Source: G963665495 sp963677785 (lineage in GTDB: Bacteria; Desulfobacterota; Desulfovibrionia; Desulfovibrionales; Desulfovibrionaceae). Taken from it: a stretch of DNA of 64,000 bases. Position numbers and translations under genes: made by a program. The number at the start of each line of letters is the position of its first letter. The first letter of the stretch is position 1. Below, in pieces: positions 43,358 through 51,467 of this stretch. The stretch lies in assembly GCA_963677785.2 (NCBI GenBank), contig CAXXDH010000003.1, positions 1,860,001-1,924,000 on the forward strand, in the 5' to 3' direction. The notes under the pieces are model-generated. The model was not told the origin of the DNA and did no database searches. It worked only from the letters and a program-made list of their open reading frames with translations.

Positions 43358-44119
43358 ATGAAAACCCCTGTGAGTTCCCCGTGGTCGCGCTTACGCGGCA
43401 TTCAGCCGCTGAGCCTGTGCGACTGGCCCGGCCATACGAGCTGCGTGTTGTTTTTGGGAGGGTGCAACCTGCGTTGCCCCACCTGTCACAACATGGACAT
43501 GGCATTTCATCCGGATTGGCTGCCGCCGGTCCGCAAGGAGGAGGTGGTGGAGTATCTCACCGCCCGCAAGAGATGGCTCGAAGGCATTGTGGTCAGCGGG
43601 GGCGAGCCCACCTGTACGCCCGATCTCGAATCTCTGCTCAGGGAGCTGCGCCAGTTCGGGCTGCCCTTGAAACTGGACACCAACGGCATGCTGCCCGGCG
43701 TTGTGGAGGCGCTGCTGGAAGCCGGCCTGGTGGACGAGTTTTTCGTGGATGTGAAAGGCCCCTACGCCAAGTACCCGCTGCTGACCGGCAACCGGGCGAG
43801 CGAAGCCGCGGCCAGGCACAACCTGGAGCGGATTTTCGCCCTGGCCGAGGCCCGGCCCCAGGCCTTTGTATTCCGTCTGACCAAGGTTCCGGCGCTGGAC
43901 GCCGCGGACATCAGCGAGGCAAAATCCTACCTGCCCCAAGGATTTATGCTACGCCTGCAGAATTACCAAGAACCCAGGAGGGTCCATGCCCAGATTGATA
44001 ATGAAACGGGACGGTTGTCAGGAGACATGGTCGACAGACCGCATCGCACAAGCCATATTCAAAGCGTTGAAGGCCAGCGGCGTCAAAGACCCCCTGTTGG
44101 CCAGGCGGCTTGCGCATAA
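43358..44119 (+). CDS. nrdG: Anaerobic ribonucleotide reductase activating protein
   Basis: 253 residues, a radical-SAM protein. The cluster motif is GGCNLRCPTCHN (Cys-x3-Cys-x2-Cys) near residue 33, with the SAM-binding GGE in VVSGGEPT. It uses reduced ferredoxin/flavodoxin and S-adenosylmethionine to place the glycyl radical on NrdD, encoded next. AGGAAGG precedes the ATG at 43358. The reading frame runs 134 bases into nrdD in another frame. The last 44 or so residues (from about LQNYQEPRR) are Arg/Gln-rich and unlike the family, so they may be an accidental tail. Confidence 0.9.
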   Translation: MKTPVSSPWSRLRGIQPLSLCDWPGHTSCVLFLGGCNLRCPTCHNMDMAFHPDWLPPVRKEEVVEYLTARKRWLEGIVVSGGEPTCTPDLESLLRELRQFGLPLKLDTNGMLPGVVEALLEAGLVDEFFVDVKGPYAKYPLLTGNRASEAAARHNLERIFALAEARPQAFVFRLTKVPALDAADISEAKSYLPQGFMLRLQNYQEPRRVHAQIDNETGRLSGDMVDRPHRTSHIQSVEGQRRQRPPVGQAACA

Positions 44120-46040
44120 GGTCGAAGACAAGCTTGCGGACACCGACGCGCCCCCCCAGGAGCAGGTGCAGGACACGGTCGAACTGGTGCTCATGGAGTC
44201 CCGGCTTTTCAACGTGGCCCGCAAATATATTCTTTACCGCGAAAAACGGCGTGAAATCCGCGAACAAAAAGCCGCGTACCTGGACATCGCGGATACCATC
44301 GACAACTACCTGGACAAGGCGGACTGGCGCGTCAATGAAAACGCCAACATGTCCCACTCGTTCCAGGGGCTGATGCTGCACCTTTCGGGCACCATCCAGG
44401 CGCGCTATGCCCTGGAAAAATACCCGCAGGAAATCCGCGAGGCGCACAACCACGGCTACGTGCACATCCACGACCTGTCCTTCGGACTGGCGGGCTACTG
44501 CGCGGGCTGGAGCCTCAAGGACCTGCTGCTCGAAGGCTTCAACCTGGAGGGCCGCTCCTGCGCCGGACCGGCCAAACACTTTGATTCGATCCTCGGCCAG
44601 ATGGTCAATTTCCTGGGAACCTTGCAGAACGAATGGGCCGGCGCCCAGGCCTTCAACAATGTGGACACCTATCTGGCGCCTTTCATCCGCCACGACGGGC
44701 TGACGTACGAGCAGGTGCTGCAGGCCATGCAGAAGTTCGTTTTCAATCTGAACACCACCTCGCGCTGGGGCGGGCAGAGCCCGTTCACCAACCTGAGCTT
44801 CGACCTGGTGCCGCCCAAGCATATCGCCAAGGAGGGCATCATCATCGGCGGCGAGATGCAGGACAGCACCTACGGCGAGTATCTGCCCGAAATGGAGATG
44901 TTCAACAGGGCCTATCTGGAGGTGATGCTCGGGGGCGACTACCACAAGCGGATTTTTTCGTTTCCCATCCCGACCTACAACATCACCAAGGATTTCCCCT
45001 GGGAAAGCGAGATCGGCGACCTGCTGCTCAAGCTGACGTCCAAATACGGCGCGCCCTATTTTCAGAACTTCATCAATTCGGACCTGAATCCGGAAGACGT
45101 ACGTTCGATGTGCTGCCGCCTGCAGATGGATCTGCGCGAGCTGCGCAAGAAAACCGGCGGCCTGTTCGGCGCGGGCGATCTGACCGGCTCCATCGGCGTG
45201 GTCACGCTGAACCTGCCAAAGCTGGCCTATCTGGCCCAGGGCGAGGAGGATTTTCTGGATCTGGTGGCGGAATACGCCGAGCTGGCCAAGAATTCGCTGG
45301 AATTCAAACGCAAGCTGATCAACGACAACCTCGAACGCGGCATGTTTCCCTGGACCGGGCGTTATCTGAAAAACGGCTACAAGGGCCATTTTTCCACCAT
45401 CGGCCTGGTGGGCGGCCACGAGGCCTGCCTGAACCTGCTGGGCAAAGGCATTGAAACCGCGGCCGGAACGCGGCTGATGCAGCGTACGCTGCACCATTTG
45501 CGCGACCTGACCTCGCGCTTTCAGGAAGAAACCGGCAGCCTGTACAACCTGGAGGCCACCCCGGCCGAAGGGACGAGCTACCGCTTGGCCAAGATCGACA
45601 AATCGCTTTACAGCGAGATCTACGCCTCGGGCAACGGAACCCCGTACTATACCAATTCCACGGCCCTGCCCGTGGGCATGACCGAAGACGTGATCTTCGC
45701 CCTGGAACACCAGGACAAGCTCCAGCCGCTCTACACCGGCGGTTCGGTCTTCCACACCTACCTGGGCGAGTCCGTGACGGACAAGGAAGCGCTGAAGAAC
45801 TTCATCGTCAAGGCCTTCACCAACACCAAGCTGCCCTATTTGTCCATTACGCCGACCTTTTCCATCTGCAAGGAACACGGCTACATCCCGGGCGAACAGT
45901 TCGAATGCCCCGAATGCCACGGGCCCACGGAAGTCTATACGCGTATCGTGGGCTACTACCGCCCGGTTTCGCTCTGGAACCGCGGCAAACAGGCCGAGTA
46001 CAAGGACCGTATGGTCTATGAAAGCGTAAGCCTGATGTAG
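43986..46040 (+). CDS. nrdD: Anaerobic ribonucleoside-triphosphate reductase
   Basis: 684 residues. An N-terminal ATP-cone (LIMKRDGCQETWSTDRIAQAIFKALKASG) gives allosteric control. The catalytic barrel follows (SRWGGQSPFTNLSFDL, MCCRLQMDLRELRKKTGG). The C-terminus holds metal-binding cysteines (SICKEHGY, ECPECHG) and the glycyl-radical site in TRIVGYYRPVSLWNRGKQAEY. It makes deoxynucleotides without oxygen, fitting a strict anaerobe. AGGAGG lies 6 bases before the ATG, so this start is secure despite lying inside nrdG. An intrinsic terminator follows. Confidence 0.97.
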   Translation: MPRLIMKRDGCQETWSTDRIAQAIFKALKASGVKDPLLARRLAHKVEDKLADTDAPPQEQVQDTVELVLMESRLFNVARKYILYREKRREIREQKAAYLDIADTIDNYLDKADWRVNENANMSHSFQGLMLHLSGTIQARYALEKYPQEIREAHNHGYVHIHDLSFGLAGYCAGWSLKDLLLEGFNLEGRSCAGPAKHFDSILGQMVNFLGTLQNEWAGAQAFNNVDTYLAPFIRHDGLTYEQVLQAMQKFVFNLNTTSRWGGQSPFTNLSFDLVPPKHIAKEGIIIGGEMQDSTYGEYLPEMEMFNRAYLEVMLGGDYHKRIFSFPIPTYNITKDFPWESEIGDLLLKLTSKYGAPYFQNFINSDLNPEDVRSMCCRLQMDLRELRKKTGGLFGAGDLTGSIGVVTLNLPKLAYLAQGEEDFLDLVAEYAELAKNSLEFKRKLINDNLERGMFPWTGRYLKNGYKGHFSTIGLVGGHEACLNLLGKGIETAAGTRLMQRTLHHLRDLTSRFQEETGSLYNLEATPAEGTSYRLAKIDKSLYSEIYASGNGTPYYTNSTALPVGMTEDVIFALEHQDKLQPLYTGGSVFHTYLGESVTDKEALKNFIVKAFTNTKLPYLSITPTFSICKEHGYIPGEQFECPECHGPTEVYTRIVGYYRPVSLWNRGKQAEYKDRMVYESVSLM

Positions 46041-46070
46041 CCTGTAACAAATTGGTTGAAGACGCGGCAG

Positions 46071-46106
46071 GGCCGGAGTCCGAAAGGGGTCCGGCCTTGT
46101 TCTTTT
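46071..46106 (+). terminator. Intrinsic terminator after nrdD
   Basis: GGCCGGA (46071-46077) pairs with TCCGGCC (46090-46096), followed by TTGTTCTTTT. It separates nrdD from the convergent end of the aromatic operon. Confidence 0.8.
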
Positions 46107-46141
46107 GGCAGTGAGTGTGTCCGCCGCTGGAGATTGTAGTG

Positions 46142-46915
46142 CTAATTAGCCTGCCAGCGGCCCATGAAAGAGGCCGCGTCGCCGCCTTCGCGGATGTGGG
46201 AAATCAGGGCGCTGCCGAAGATCACGGCGTGCACGTCGCGTACGAAGGGTTCCAGTTGTTCCGGAGTGGAGATGCCGAAGCCGAGGGCGATGGGCAGAGC
46301 CAGTTGTTGCCTGACCTGGCTGATTTTCGCCGCGATTTCCTGGGGCAGGGCTCCGCGTACGCCCGTGGTGCCGAGTACGGAGACGAAGTAGATATAACCG
46401 GAGGCGATTTGTGCGTAGTGCGAGATGCGTTCGGGCGGGGTGTTCAGGCCGATCTGGCAGATGAAATCAATGCCGTTGTCCGAGAGGCTTTCCCGGAAGT
46501 CTCCGCTTTCCTGCAGAGGCATGTCCGCGATGATGATGCCGCCCACCCGGGCGTCGGCCGCATCCGAAGCAAAGTCGTCGAAGCCGTAGCGCAGGAAAGG
46601 GTTCAGGTAGCCCATGAGGACGATTTCCGCTTTGATGGAATCCCGCCGGGCTTTGAGTTCCTCCAGGATCCAGCGCAGGGTGACGCCCTGGGCGAGGCAG
46701 TCCGCGTAGGCCTGCTCCATGACCGGACCGTCGGCCATGGGATCGGAAAAGGGAACGCCGATTTCGATGATATCCGCTCCGTTGGAGTCCAGGGCCTGGA
46801 TTTCCTCCCAAAAACGCGTTTTGGTGGGAAAACCGGCGGGCAGGCAGGGAATCAGGGCCTTGCGCCCCTCATAGGCCGCGTCGTTGATCCTGTCGGAAAT
46901 GCGTGAAGCGCGCAT
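46142..46915 (-). CDS. trpA: Tryptophan synthase alpha chain
   Basis: 257 residues, TIM barrel. The catalytic Glu is in IIEIGVPFSDP and the catalytic Asp in SDPMADGPV. Phosphate-binding segments follow (LGFGISTPEQL, VIFGSALISHI). It splits indole-3-glycerol phosphate to indole. The loop that usually reads SRxGVTG is SVLGTTGVRG here, and the second strand reads IPCLPAGFP rather than the usual TAGDP. It is therefore a divergent but apparently competent alpha subunit. Last gene of the supraoperon, 24 bases after trpB. Its partner TrpB is unusual (see that entry). Confidence 0.93.
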   Translation of the reverse strand: MRASRISDRINDAAYEGRKALIPCLPAGFPTKTRFWEEIQALDSNGADIIEIGVPFSDPMADGPVMEQAYADCLAQGVTLRWILEELKARRDSIKAEIVLMGYLNPFLRYGFDDFASDAADARVGGIIIADMPLQESGDFRESLSDNGIDFICQIGLNTPPERISHYAQIASGYIYFVSVLGTTGVRGALPQEIAAKISQVRQQLALPIALGFGISTPEQLEPFVRDVHAVIFGSALISHIREGGDAASFMGRWQAN

Positions 46916-46939
46916 GGGATGTTCCTCTGTGGTTGATGG

Positions 46940-48118
46940 TTAACATGACTGCGACTTGCTGTGGTAATCAAAGATATCCATGTCCTTGTCACCGCAGCCG
47001 GAGAGGTTCACCACAACCGTGCTGCCGGAAGGGATGTCCGCGGCGTGATCCAGTATCCAGCCCAGCGCGTGGCAGCTTTCCAGGGCCACGATAATGCCTT
47101 CTTTTTGGGCGAAATGTTGGTACGCGCGCAGCGCCTGTTTGTCGGTGACGGAATAATTTTCCACCCGCCCGGTGTTGCGCAGGTAGGCCAGTTCCGGGCC
47201 AACGCCCGGATAATCCAGCCCTGGCGCCACCGAGTGCGAAGGCCTGATCTGCCCGTCCTCGGTCTGAAGCAGCAGCGTATAGGCGCCATGCAATACGCCG
47301 GGTTCGCCCTGTTCCAGGGTGGCGCAATTGGGGACTCCGGGCTGGCCGCTGCCCGCGCCTTCCACGGCCACCAGGCGGACGCCGTCGTCAGGGATGAAGG
47401 CATGGAACATGCCCATGGCATTGGTGCCGGCGCTGACGCAGGAAACCACCAGGTCCGGTAGCTTGCCCGTACGTTTCAGGATCTCTTCACGTGTCTCGGT
47501 GCCGATGACGGCCTGAAAATCCCGCACCATGGTGGGGAAGGGATGCGGGCCGATGACGGCGCCCATGCAATAATGCGTGGTTTCCTGTTCGGCGATCCAG
47601 TAGCGGAAGGCTTCGCTGATGGCGTCTTTGAGTGTTTGTGTGCCGGATTCGACCACCTCGATACGCGCGCCCAGCAACCGCATACGGCGGACATTGTGCA
47701 GCTGGCGCTGCACGTCCCAGGCGCCCATGAACACGATGCATTCCAGCCCCAGCAACGCGGCGGCCGTGGCCGTGGCCACACCCTGTTGCCCGGCGCCCGT
47801 GTCCGTCAGCAAGATCCGTTTGCCCATGTATTTGGTGAGCAGGGCCTGGCCGATGGAATTGTTGATTTCGTAGGAACCCGTATGGTTGAGGTCTTCGCGT
47901 TTGAGCCAGACGTCGAAACCAAGCTCCTTGGAAAGTGTCCGACAGAGAAAAAACGGACTGGGACGGCCGACGTAGTCGGTCAGGATATGATTGAATTCTT
48001 CCTGGAACTCGGATTGGTACGTGATGTTGCTGAGTGCACGTTCGAGTTCCAGCAGCGGAGGCATTAACAATTCGGGGACGTATTGTCCGCCGAACGTACC
48101 GAAATAGCCTGCTTTCAT
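46940..48118 (-). CDS. trpB: TrpB-like protein lacking the PLP lysine
   Basis: 392 residues, collinear with TrpB: YFGTFGGQYVPELLMPPL, WLKREDLNHTG, GPHPFPTMVRDF, GLDYPGVGP and NLSGCGDKD. The PLP-binding Lys of the GAHK(I/T)N motif is Glu84 here (GSYEINN; codon at 47867-47869 is GAA on the minus strand). The catalytic Glu of ETGAGQHG is Asp106 (DTGAGQQG). The phosphate loop GGGSNA reads SAGTNA. Standard TrpB condenses indole with serine through a PLP-lysine aldimine, which this protein cannot form in the usual way. It may be a regulatory partner of TrpA, may have another chemistry, or may be decaying. The frame is intact and well conserved elsewhere. Confidence 0.88.
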   Translation of the reverse strand: MKAGYFGTFGGQYVPELLMPPLLELERALSNITYQSEFQEEFNHILTDYVGRPSPFFLCRTLSKELGFDVWLKREDLNHTGSYEINNSIGQALLTKYMGKRILLTDTGAGQQGVATATAAALLGLECIVFMGAWDVQRQLHNVRRMRLLGARIEVVESGTQTLKDAISEAFRYWIAEQETTHYCMGAVIGPHPFPTMVRDFQAVIGTETREEILKRTGKLPDLVVSCVSAGTNAMGMFHAFIPDDGVRLVAVEGAGSGQPGVPNCATLEQGEPGVLHGAYTLLLQTEDGQIRPSHSVAPGLDYPGVGPELAYLRNTGRVENYSVTDKQALRAYQHFAQKEGIIVALESCHALGWILDHAADIPSGSTVVVNLSGCGDKDMDIFDYHSKSQSC

Positions 48119-48162
48119 GACGCTCCCATGGTTATCCGCCCCTGCCGCCGGCGGCGGTGCGG

Positions 48163-48822
48163 TTATTTTCCTCGTACTGCTGAATCATATTCGCACAATT
48201 GCTGAAAAGCGCGAGCCATCAGTTGCTGGTCTTTCACTCCTGGCGCGCTTTCCACGCCGGAATTCAGGTCGATGCCGCAGGGGTTGCAGGCGCCCAGGGC
48301 CAGTTTGATGTTGTCCGGGCCCAGTCCGCCGGCGATGAACCAGCTTTTTGGGCTGTTGAGTCCCTTGAGGAAATTGAAATCGAACGGGGTCCCGTGGCCG
48401 CCGCCCGCAGTGCCCGCGTCGAAAAGCGCAAAGCGCATACACGGTGCGTACAGCTCCAGGTCCTTTTCCAGGTCCTGCCGGGTTTCGTAGCGCTGAGGCC
48501 AGAAAACCCGCATGACCCGCGGTTTGCCCAGTTCCTGGCAAAACGCCTGATCCTGGTCTCCATGCAGTTGGGCGATATGCAGCCGCGCCCTGCGCATGAT
48601 ATCCCGGATCTCCTGCGGGCTCTGGTCCACAAACACGCCGACGCGCATGGCCTCACCCGTGTTGATGGTTTCCGCTTTTTCCGGTGTGATGTAACGAGGA
48701 CTTTTCTGGTGAAAGACAAACCCAACAAGTCCGGCCTCGAATCGAAGGCAAAGATCCGCGTCCGCTTGAGAGGTCAGGCCGCAGATTTTTACCATAGTAA
48801 CAATGTCGCAGTATGAGATCAT
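48163..48822 (-). CDS. trpF: Phosphoribosylanthranilate isomerase
   Basis: 219 residues. The catalytic Cys lies in MVKICGLTSQADAD. GFVFHQKSPRYI, VGVFVDQSP, AQLHGDQ and the catalytic Asp in RFALFDAGTAGGGHG follow; AGGLGPDNI and GIDLNSGVE bind phosphate. It carries out the Amadori rearrangement of phosphoribosylanthranilate. AAGGA inside the end of trpC precedes the ATG at 48822, 3 bases after the trpC stop, so it is preferred over the inner ATG at MVKICG. The 44 bases to trpB contain no separate signal. Confidence 0.95.
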   Translation of the reverse strand: MISYCDIVTMVKICGLTSQADADLCLRFEAGLVGFVFHQKSPRYITPEKAETINTGEAMRVGVFVDQSPQEIRDIMRRARLHIAQLHGDQDQAFCQELGKPRVMRVFWPQRYETRQDLEKDLELYAPCMRFALFDAGTAGGGHGTPFDFNFLKGLNSPKSWFIAGGLGPDNIKLALGACNPCGIDLNSGVESAPGVKDQQLMARAFQQLCEYDSAVRGK

Positions 48823-48825
48823 GGC

Positions 48826-49632
48826 TTATCCTTCAATGAGTTGCTTCAAAGCCATATCAGGTGCGTCGCCTTGCATCAAGAAGGTTCCTACCAGGGCAGC
48901 CTGATAGCCGAGTGATCTCATCTGATTTAAATCATTGCGATTTTGTATGCCACTGGCGCTAATCCAGATTTCATGCGCAGATGTTTTTTGATCTCTTTTT
49001 ATTGCCAGACGCTCCGAAGTGCGCAAATCCGTTGTCAGAGTGTCCAGATCGCGGTTGTTGACCTGAATGATACGGGCACCTGCTTCACGCGCCGTTTCCA
49101 GGTCGCGTTCGTCGAAGACCTCGACAACGGACTCCAGGCCCAATTCGGCCGCGAGGCCGATCATGGAGCCCAGGACCCGGGCCGAATCGAACATCCGGAC
49201 GATCAGCAGCAGGGCCGAGGCTGGAGTGGCCGCTGTCTGCGCCACCTGGAGCGGATCCAGCAGAAAATCCTTGCGCAGCAGGGGCAGGCCTGGAGCCGTC
49301 ATGCGTTCGAGGTAGCCGATATCTCCCTGGAAGTAGGTTTCCTCGGTCAGCACCGACAGCGCGCTTGCCCCGGCTCCGGCATAGCAGGCGGCAATTTCCT
49401 CGGGCCCGAATTTCAGGTTGATCACGCCCTTGGAAGGCGAGGCGCGTTTGTATTCCGTGATCACGGCAATGGAAGGCGAGGCCAGCAGCGCATCGGAAAA
49501 GGACGGACGTTTTCCCGCAAAGGCAGGGGGCAGTTTGCCCTCGGCCTGCAGTGTACGTAATGAGTCTATTTCCGGTTGTTTGGCCAGGCGAAATTTTTCC
49601 AGCATGTCGGCCTTGCGCGCCTGCTTAGCCAT
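48826..49632 (-). CDS. trpC: Indole-3-glycerol phosphate synthase
   Basis: 268 residues, TIM barrel. The substrate-binding and catalytic Glu and Lys lie in VITEYKRASPSKG, the second Lys in LPLLRKDFLLD, and the later contacts in IIQVNNRDLDTL and WISASGIQNRNDL. It decarboxylates and closes the ring of the rearranged anthranilate compound. It is a separate protein here, not fused to TrpF as in E. coli. Its ATG overlaps the trpD stop by 8 bases, so translation is coupled. Confidence 0.96.
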   Translation of the reverse strand: MAKQARKADMLEKFRLAKQPEIDSLRTLQAEGKLPPAFAGKRPSFSDALLASPSIAVITEYKRASPSKGVINLKFGPEEIAACYAGAGASALSVLTEETYFQGDIGYLERMTAPGLPLLRKDFLLDPLQVAQTAATPASALLLIVRMFDSARVLGSMIGLAAELGLESVVEVFDERDLETAREAGARIIQVNNRDLDTLTTDLRTSERLAIKRDQKTSAHEIWISASGIQNRNDLNQMRSLGYQAALVGTFLMQGDAPDMALKQLIEG

Positions 49633-50629
49633 CGGCCAGCACCTTCAGTCCGGCGCCCTGCGCCAGTGCCGCGCGCGCCCGTTCGACGCATTTCTGCATG
49701 CCCACTTCCGGTTCCAGCAGGTGAATGCCCACGGCCAGGTTGAAGACAAGCATTTCCTGCATGCCCTTGGGGCCTTGTCCGGCCAGCAGCTGTTTGAACA
49801 CTTCGAGGCCGTGTTCTTTGCCGGTCACGGCCACGTCTTCGATCGTACAGGACTGGATGCCCAGCTCGGCCGGGTCCAACTCCGTACGCAGCAGCTTGCC
49901 GTCCGCCACCCAGATCACCTGGGCCGGCCCCCAGGGAGTCAGCTCGTCCAGGCCGCCCGCGCCGTGAACAACCGCGGCCCGTTCAACTCCGCCCAGCAGC
50001 AGCACTTCGGCCATCAGCTCCATGACCTCGGGCTTGGCCACGCCGATAAGCTGGTGGCTCGGACGGGAGGGATTCAACAGCGGGCCCAGGAGGTTGAACA
50101 AGGTCCGTATGGCCAAATCCTTGCGTGTGGGCATGATGTGCCGGAAGGCGGGGTGAAAATTCGGGGCGAATAAAAATACGAAATTGCGTTTGGCCAGCTC
50201 GGCCCGGATCTGATCCGGCTCCGCGTAAATGGGCAGCCCGAGTCCTTCCACGGCATCGGCTGCGCCGCATTTGCTGGAAACCGAGCGGTTGCCGTGTTTG
50301 GTCACCGCGTACCCCATGCCGGCCAGGGTGATACTGGTGGCTGTGGAGCAGTTGAAGCTCGAGCTGTTGTCGCCGCCCGTACCCACTGCTTCAAATGTCT
50401 TGGCGGGCATGTCAGTGACCCGTACGGCTCGGTCCAGCAGCGCCTTGACCGCGGCGTTGATTTCCACCGGGGTCTCGCCCTTGACGCGCAACCCCATCAA
50501 CAGCGCGCCGCCCTGCGCGGGCGTGAACTCGCCGTCCGCCAGCATGGAAAAAGCCATTAAAGCCATTTCTTTGGAAAGGTCCTTACCTTGCCCCAGATGT
50601 TCGAGGATTTCCTTGGTAGTAAACCCCAT
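49625..50629 (-). CDS. trpD: Anthranilate phosphoribosyltransferase
   Basis: 334 residues. Signature segments are AVGTGGDNSSSFNCST (PRPP loop), KHGNRSVSSKCGAADAVEGLG and FAPNFHPAFRHIMPTRKDL, with NLLGPLLNP near the middle. It joins anthranilate to PRPP. The ATG at 50629 has AGGAG with 7-base spacing; the longer frame upstream runs into the palindromic spacer and is rejected. Unlike the rest of the operon it is separated from the upstream gene (trpG) by 265 bases of folded sequence. Confidence 0.96.
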   Translation of the reverse strand: MGFTTKEILEHLGQGKDLSKEMALMAFSMLADGEFTPAQGGALLMGLRVKGETPVEINAAVKALLDRAVRVTDMPAKTFEAVGTGGDNSSSFNCSTATSITLAGMGYAVTKHGNRSVSSKCGAADAVEGLGLPIYAEPDQIRAELAKRNFVFLFAPNFHPAFRHIMPTRKDLAIRTLFNLLGPLLNPSRPSHQLIGVAKPEVMELMAEVLLLGGVERAAVVHGAGGLDELTPWGPAQVIWVADGKLLRTELDPAELGIQSCTIEDVAVTGKEHGLEVFKQLLAGQGPKGMQEMLVFNLAVGIHLLEPEVGMQKCVERARAALAQGAGLKVLADG

Positions 50630-50894
50630 TGTAAGCTCCTTTATAAGCAGGCGGAGCAGAGTAAGTATGTGGGGCAATTGGGGCGCTGCCCCAAACCCCG
50701 CTGGGGGGAATGTTTCCCCCCAGATCCCCGCAGTATGGTGACAGGGGCTCTGCTCTGTTAGTCAGTTGCACTTGCACGGGCTGCGCATGCCCAGGGAAAA
50801 AGTTCCCCCCTTTAATCAATATGCGCGTCCAGGGCCGCCCCCTGGCGAGGGTGCGGGGGCGTGGAGCCCCCGCGACGTTTTTTGCGGATTTTCG
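50630..50894. repeat. Palindromic spacer inside the trp operon
   Basis: No gene lies in these 265 bases. They hold at least three strong hairpins: CTGGGGGGAA-TGT-TTCCCCCCAG (50701-50723), CCAGGGCCGCCCCCTGG (50829-50845) and GCGGGGGC-GTGGA-GCCCCCGC (50853-50873). GGGGC/GCCCC runs lie around 50670-50690. The first cluster is bracketed by AGCAGAG (50654-50660) and CTCTGCT (50749-50755), which are inverted. This looks like one or two small palindromic elements inserted between trpG and trpD. It may stabilise the upstream or weaken the downstream message. Confidence 0.7.
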
Positions 50895-51467
50895 TTACAT
50901 CAGTTTGTCCGGGAAGTTGGCCAGCAGTTTTTCTCCGTCCGGAGTGAGTACGGATTCCGGATGGAACTGCACGCCTGCCCAGGGTCGGTCTTTGTAGACC
51001 ATGGCCATGACTTCGCCCTGGTCGGTTTCCGAGACCACTTCCAGCAGGTCCGGCGCCTGCTCAGCGCGGACGATCAGCGAATGGTAACGCCCGACCGTGA
51101 GCGGATTGGGCAGGCCGCTGAACAGCCCCTTGCTGTTGTGGGTGATGTCCGTGGTCTTGCCGTGCATGATCTGCGGCCCGACCACGACATCCGCGCCCGC
51201 GTGGTAGCCTAGGGTCTGGTGTCCGAGGCAGACGCCCAGTACGGGGACCTCTTTGGGCAGGAGTTTCAGAAACTTCAGGCAATGCCCGGCGTTGCGCGGA
51301 TTGCTCGGTCCGGGCGAGAGACAGACCATTTCGAGCTTGCCGCTGGTGGCCAGCTCCAGGAGTTCCGGACGGTCATTGCGGATGACCTCCGGATTTTTGC
51401 CAAGTTTGTAAAACGCCTGCACGAGATTGAACGTGAAGGAGTCGAAGTTGTCAATAAGTAAAAACAT
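50895..51467 (-). CDS. trpG: Anthranilate synthase glutamine amidotransferase subunit
   Basis: 190 residues, class I glutamine amidotransferase. The catalytic Cys lies in GVCLGHQTLGY, the oxyanion segment in SPGPSNP, and the catalytic His-x-Glu in GVQFHPESVLT. It supplies ammonia to TrpE for anthranilate synthesis. The start is the ATG at 51467 with GGAGG 5 bases upstream, overlapping the trpE 3' end by 17 bases. The larger open frame beyond it has no similarity. It is a stand-alone subunit, not fused to TrpD. Confidence 0.96.
   Translation of the reverse strand: MFLLIDNFDSFTFNLVQAFYKLGKNPEVIRNDRPELLELATSGKLEMVCLSPGPSNPRNAGHCLKFLKLLPKEVPVLGVCLGHQTLGYHAGADVVVGPQIMHGKTTDITHNSKGLFSGLPNPLTVGRYHSLIVRAEQAPDLLEVVSETDQGEVMAMVYKDRPWAGVQFHPESVLTPDGEKLLANFPDKLM

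Noticed and set aside
43944..45920. 658-codon minus-strand frame opposite nrdD
   Set aside because: Antisense shadow of a strongly conserved gene.
50640..50880. Structured RNA gene or riboswitch in the trpG-trpD spacer
   Set aside because: The hairpins are simple GC palindromes with no known riboswitch core; a repeat element is the simpler reading.
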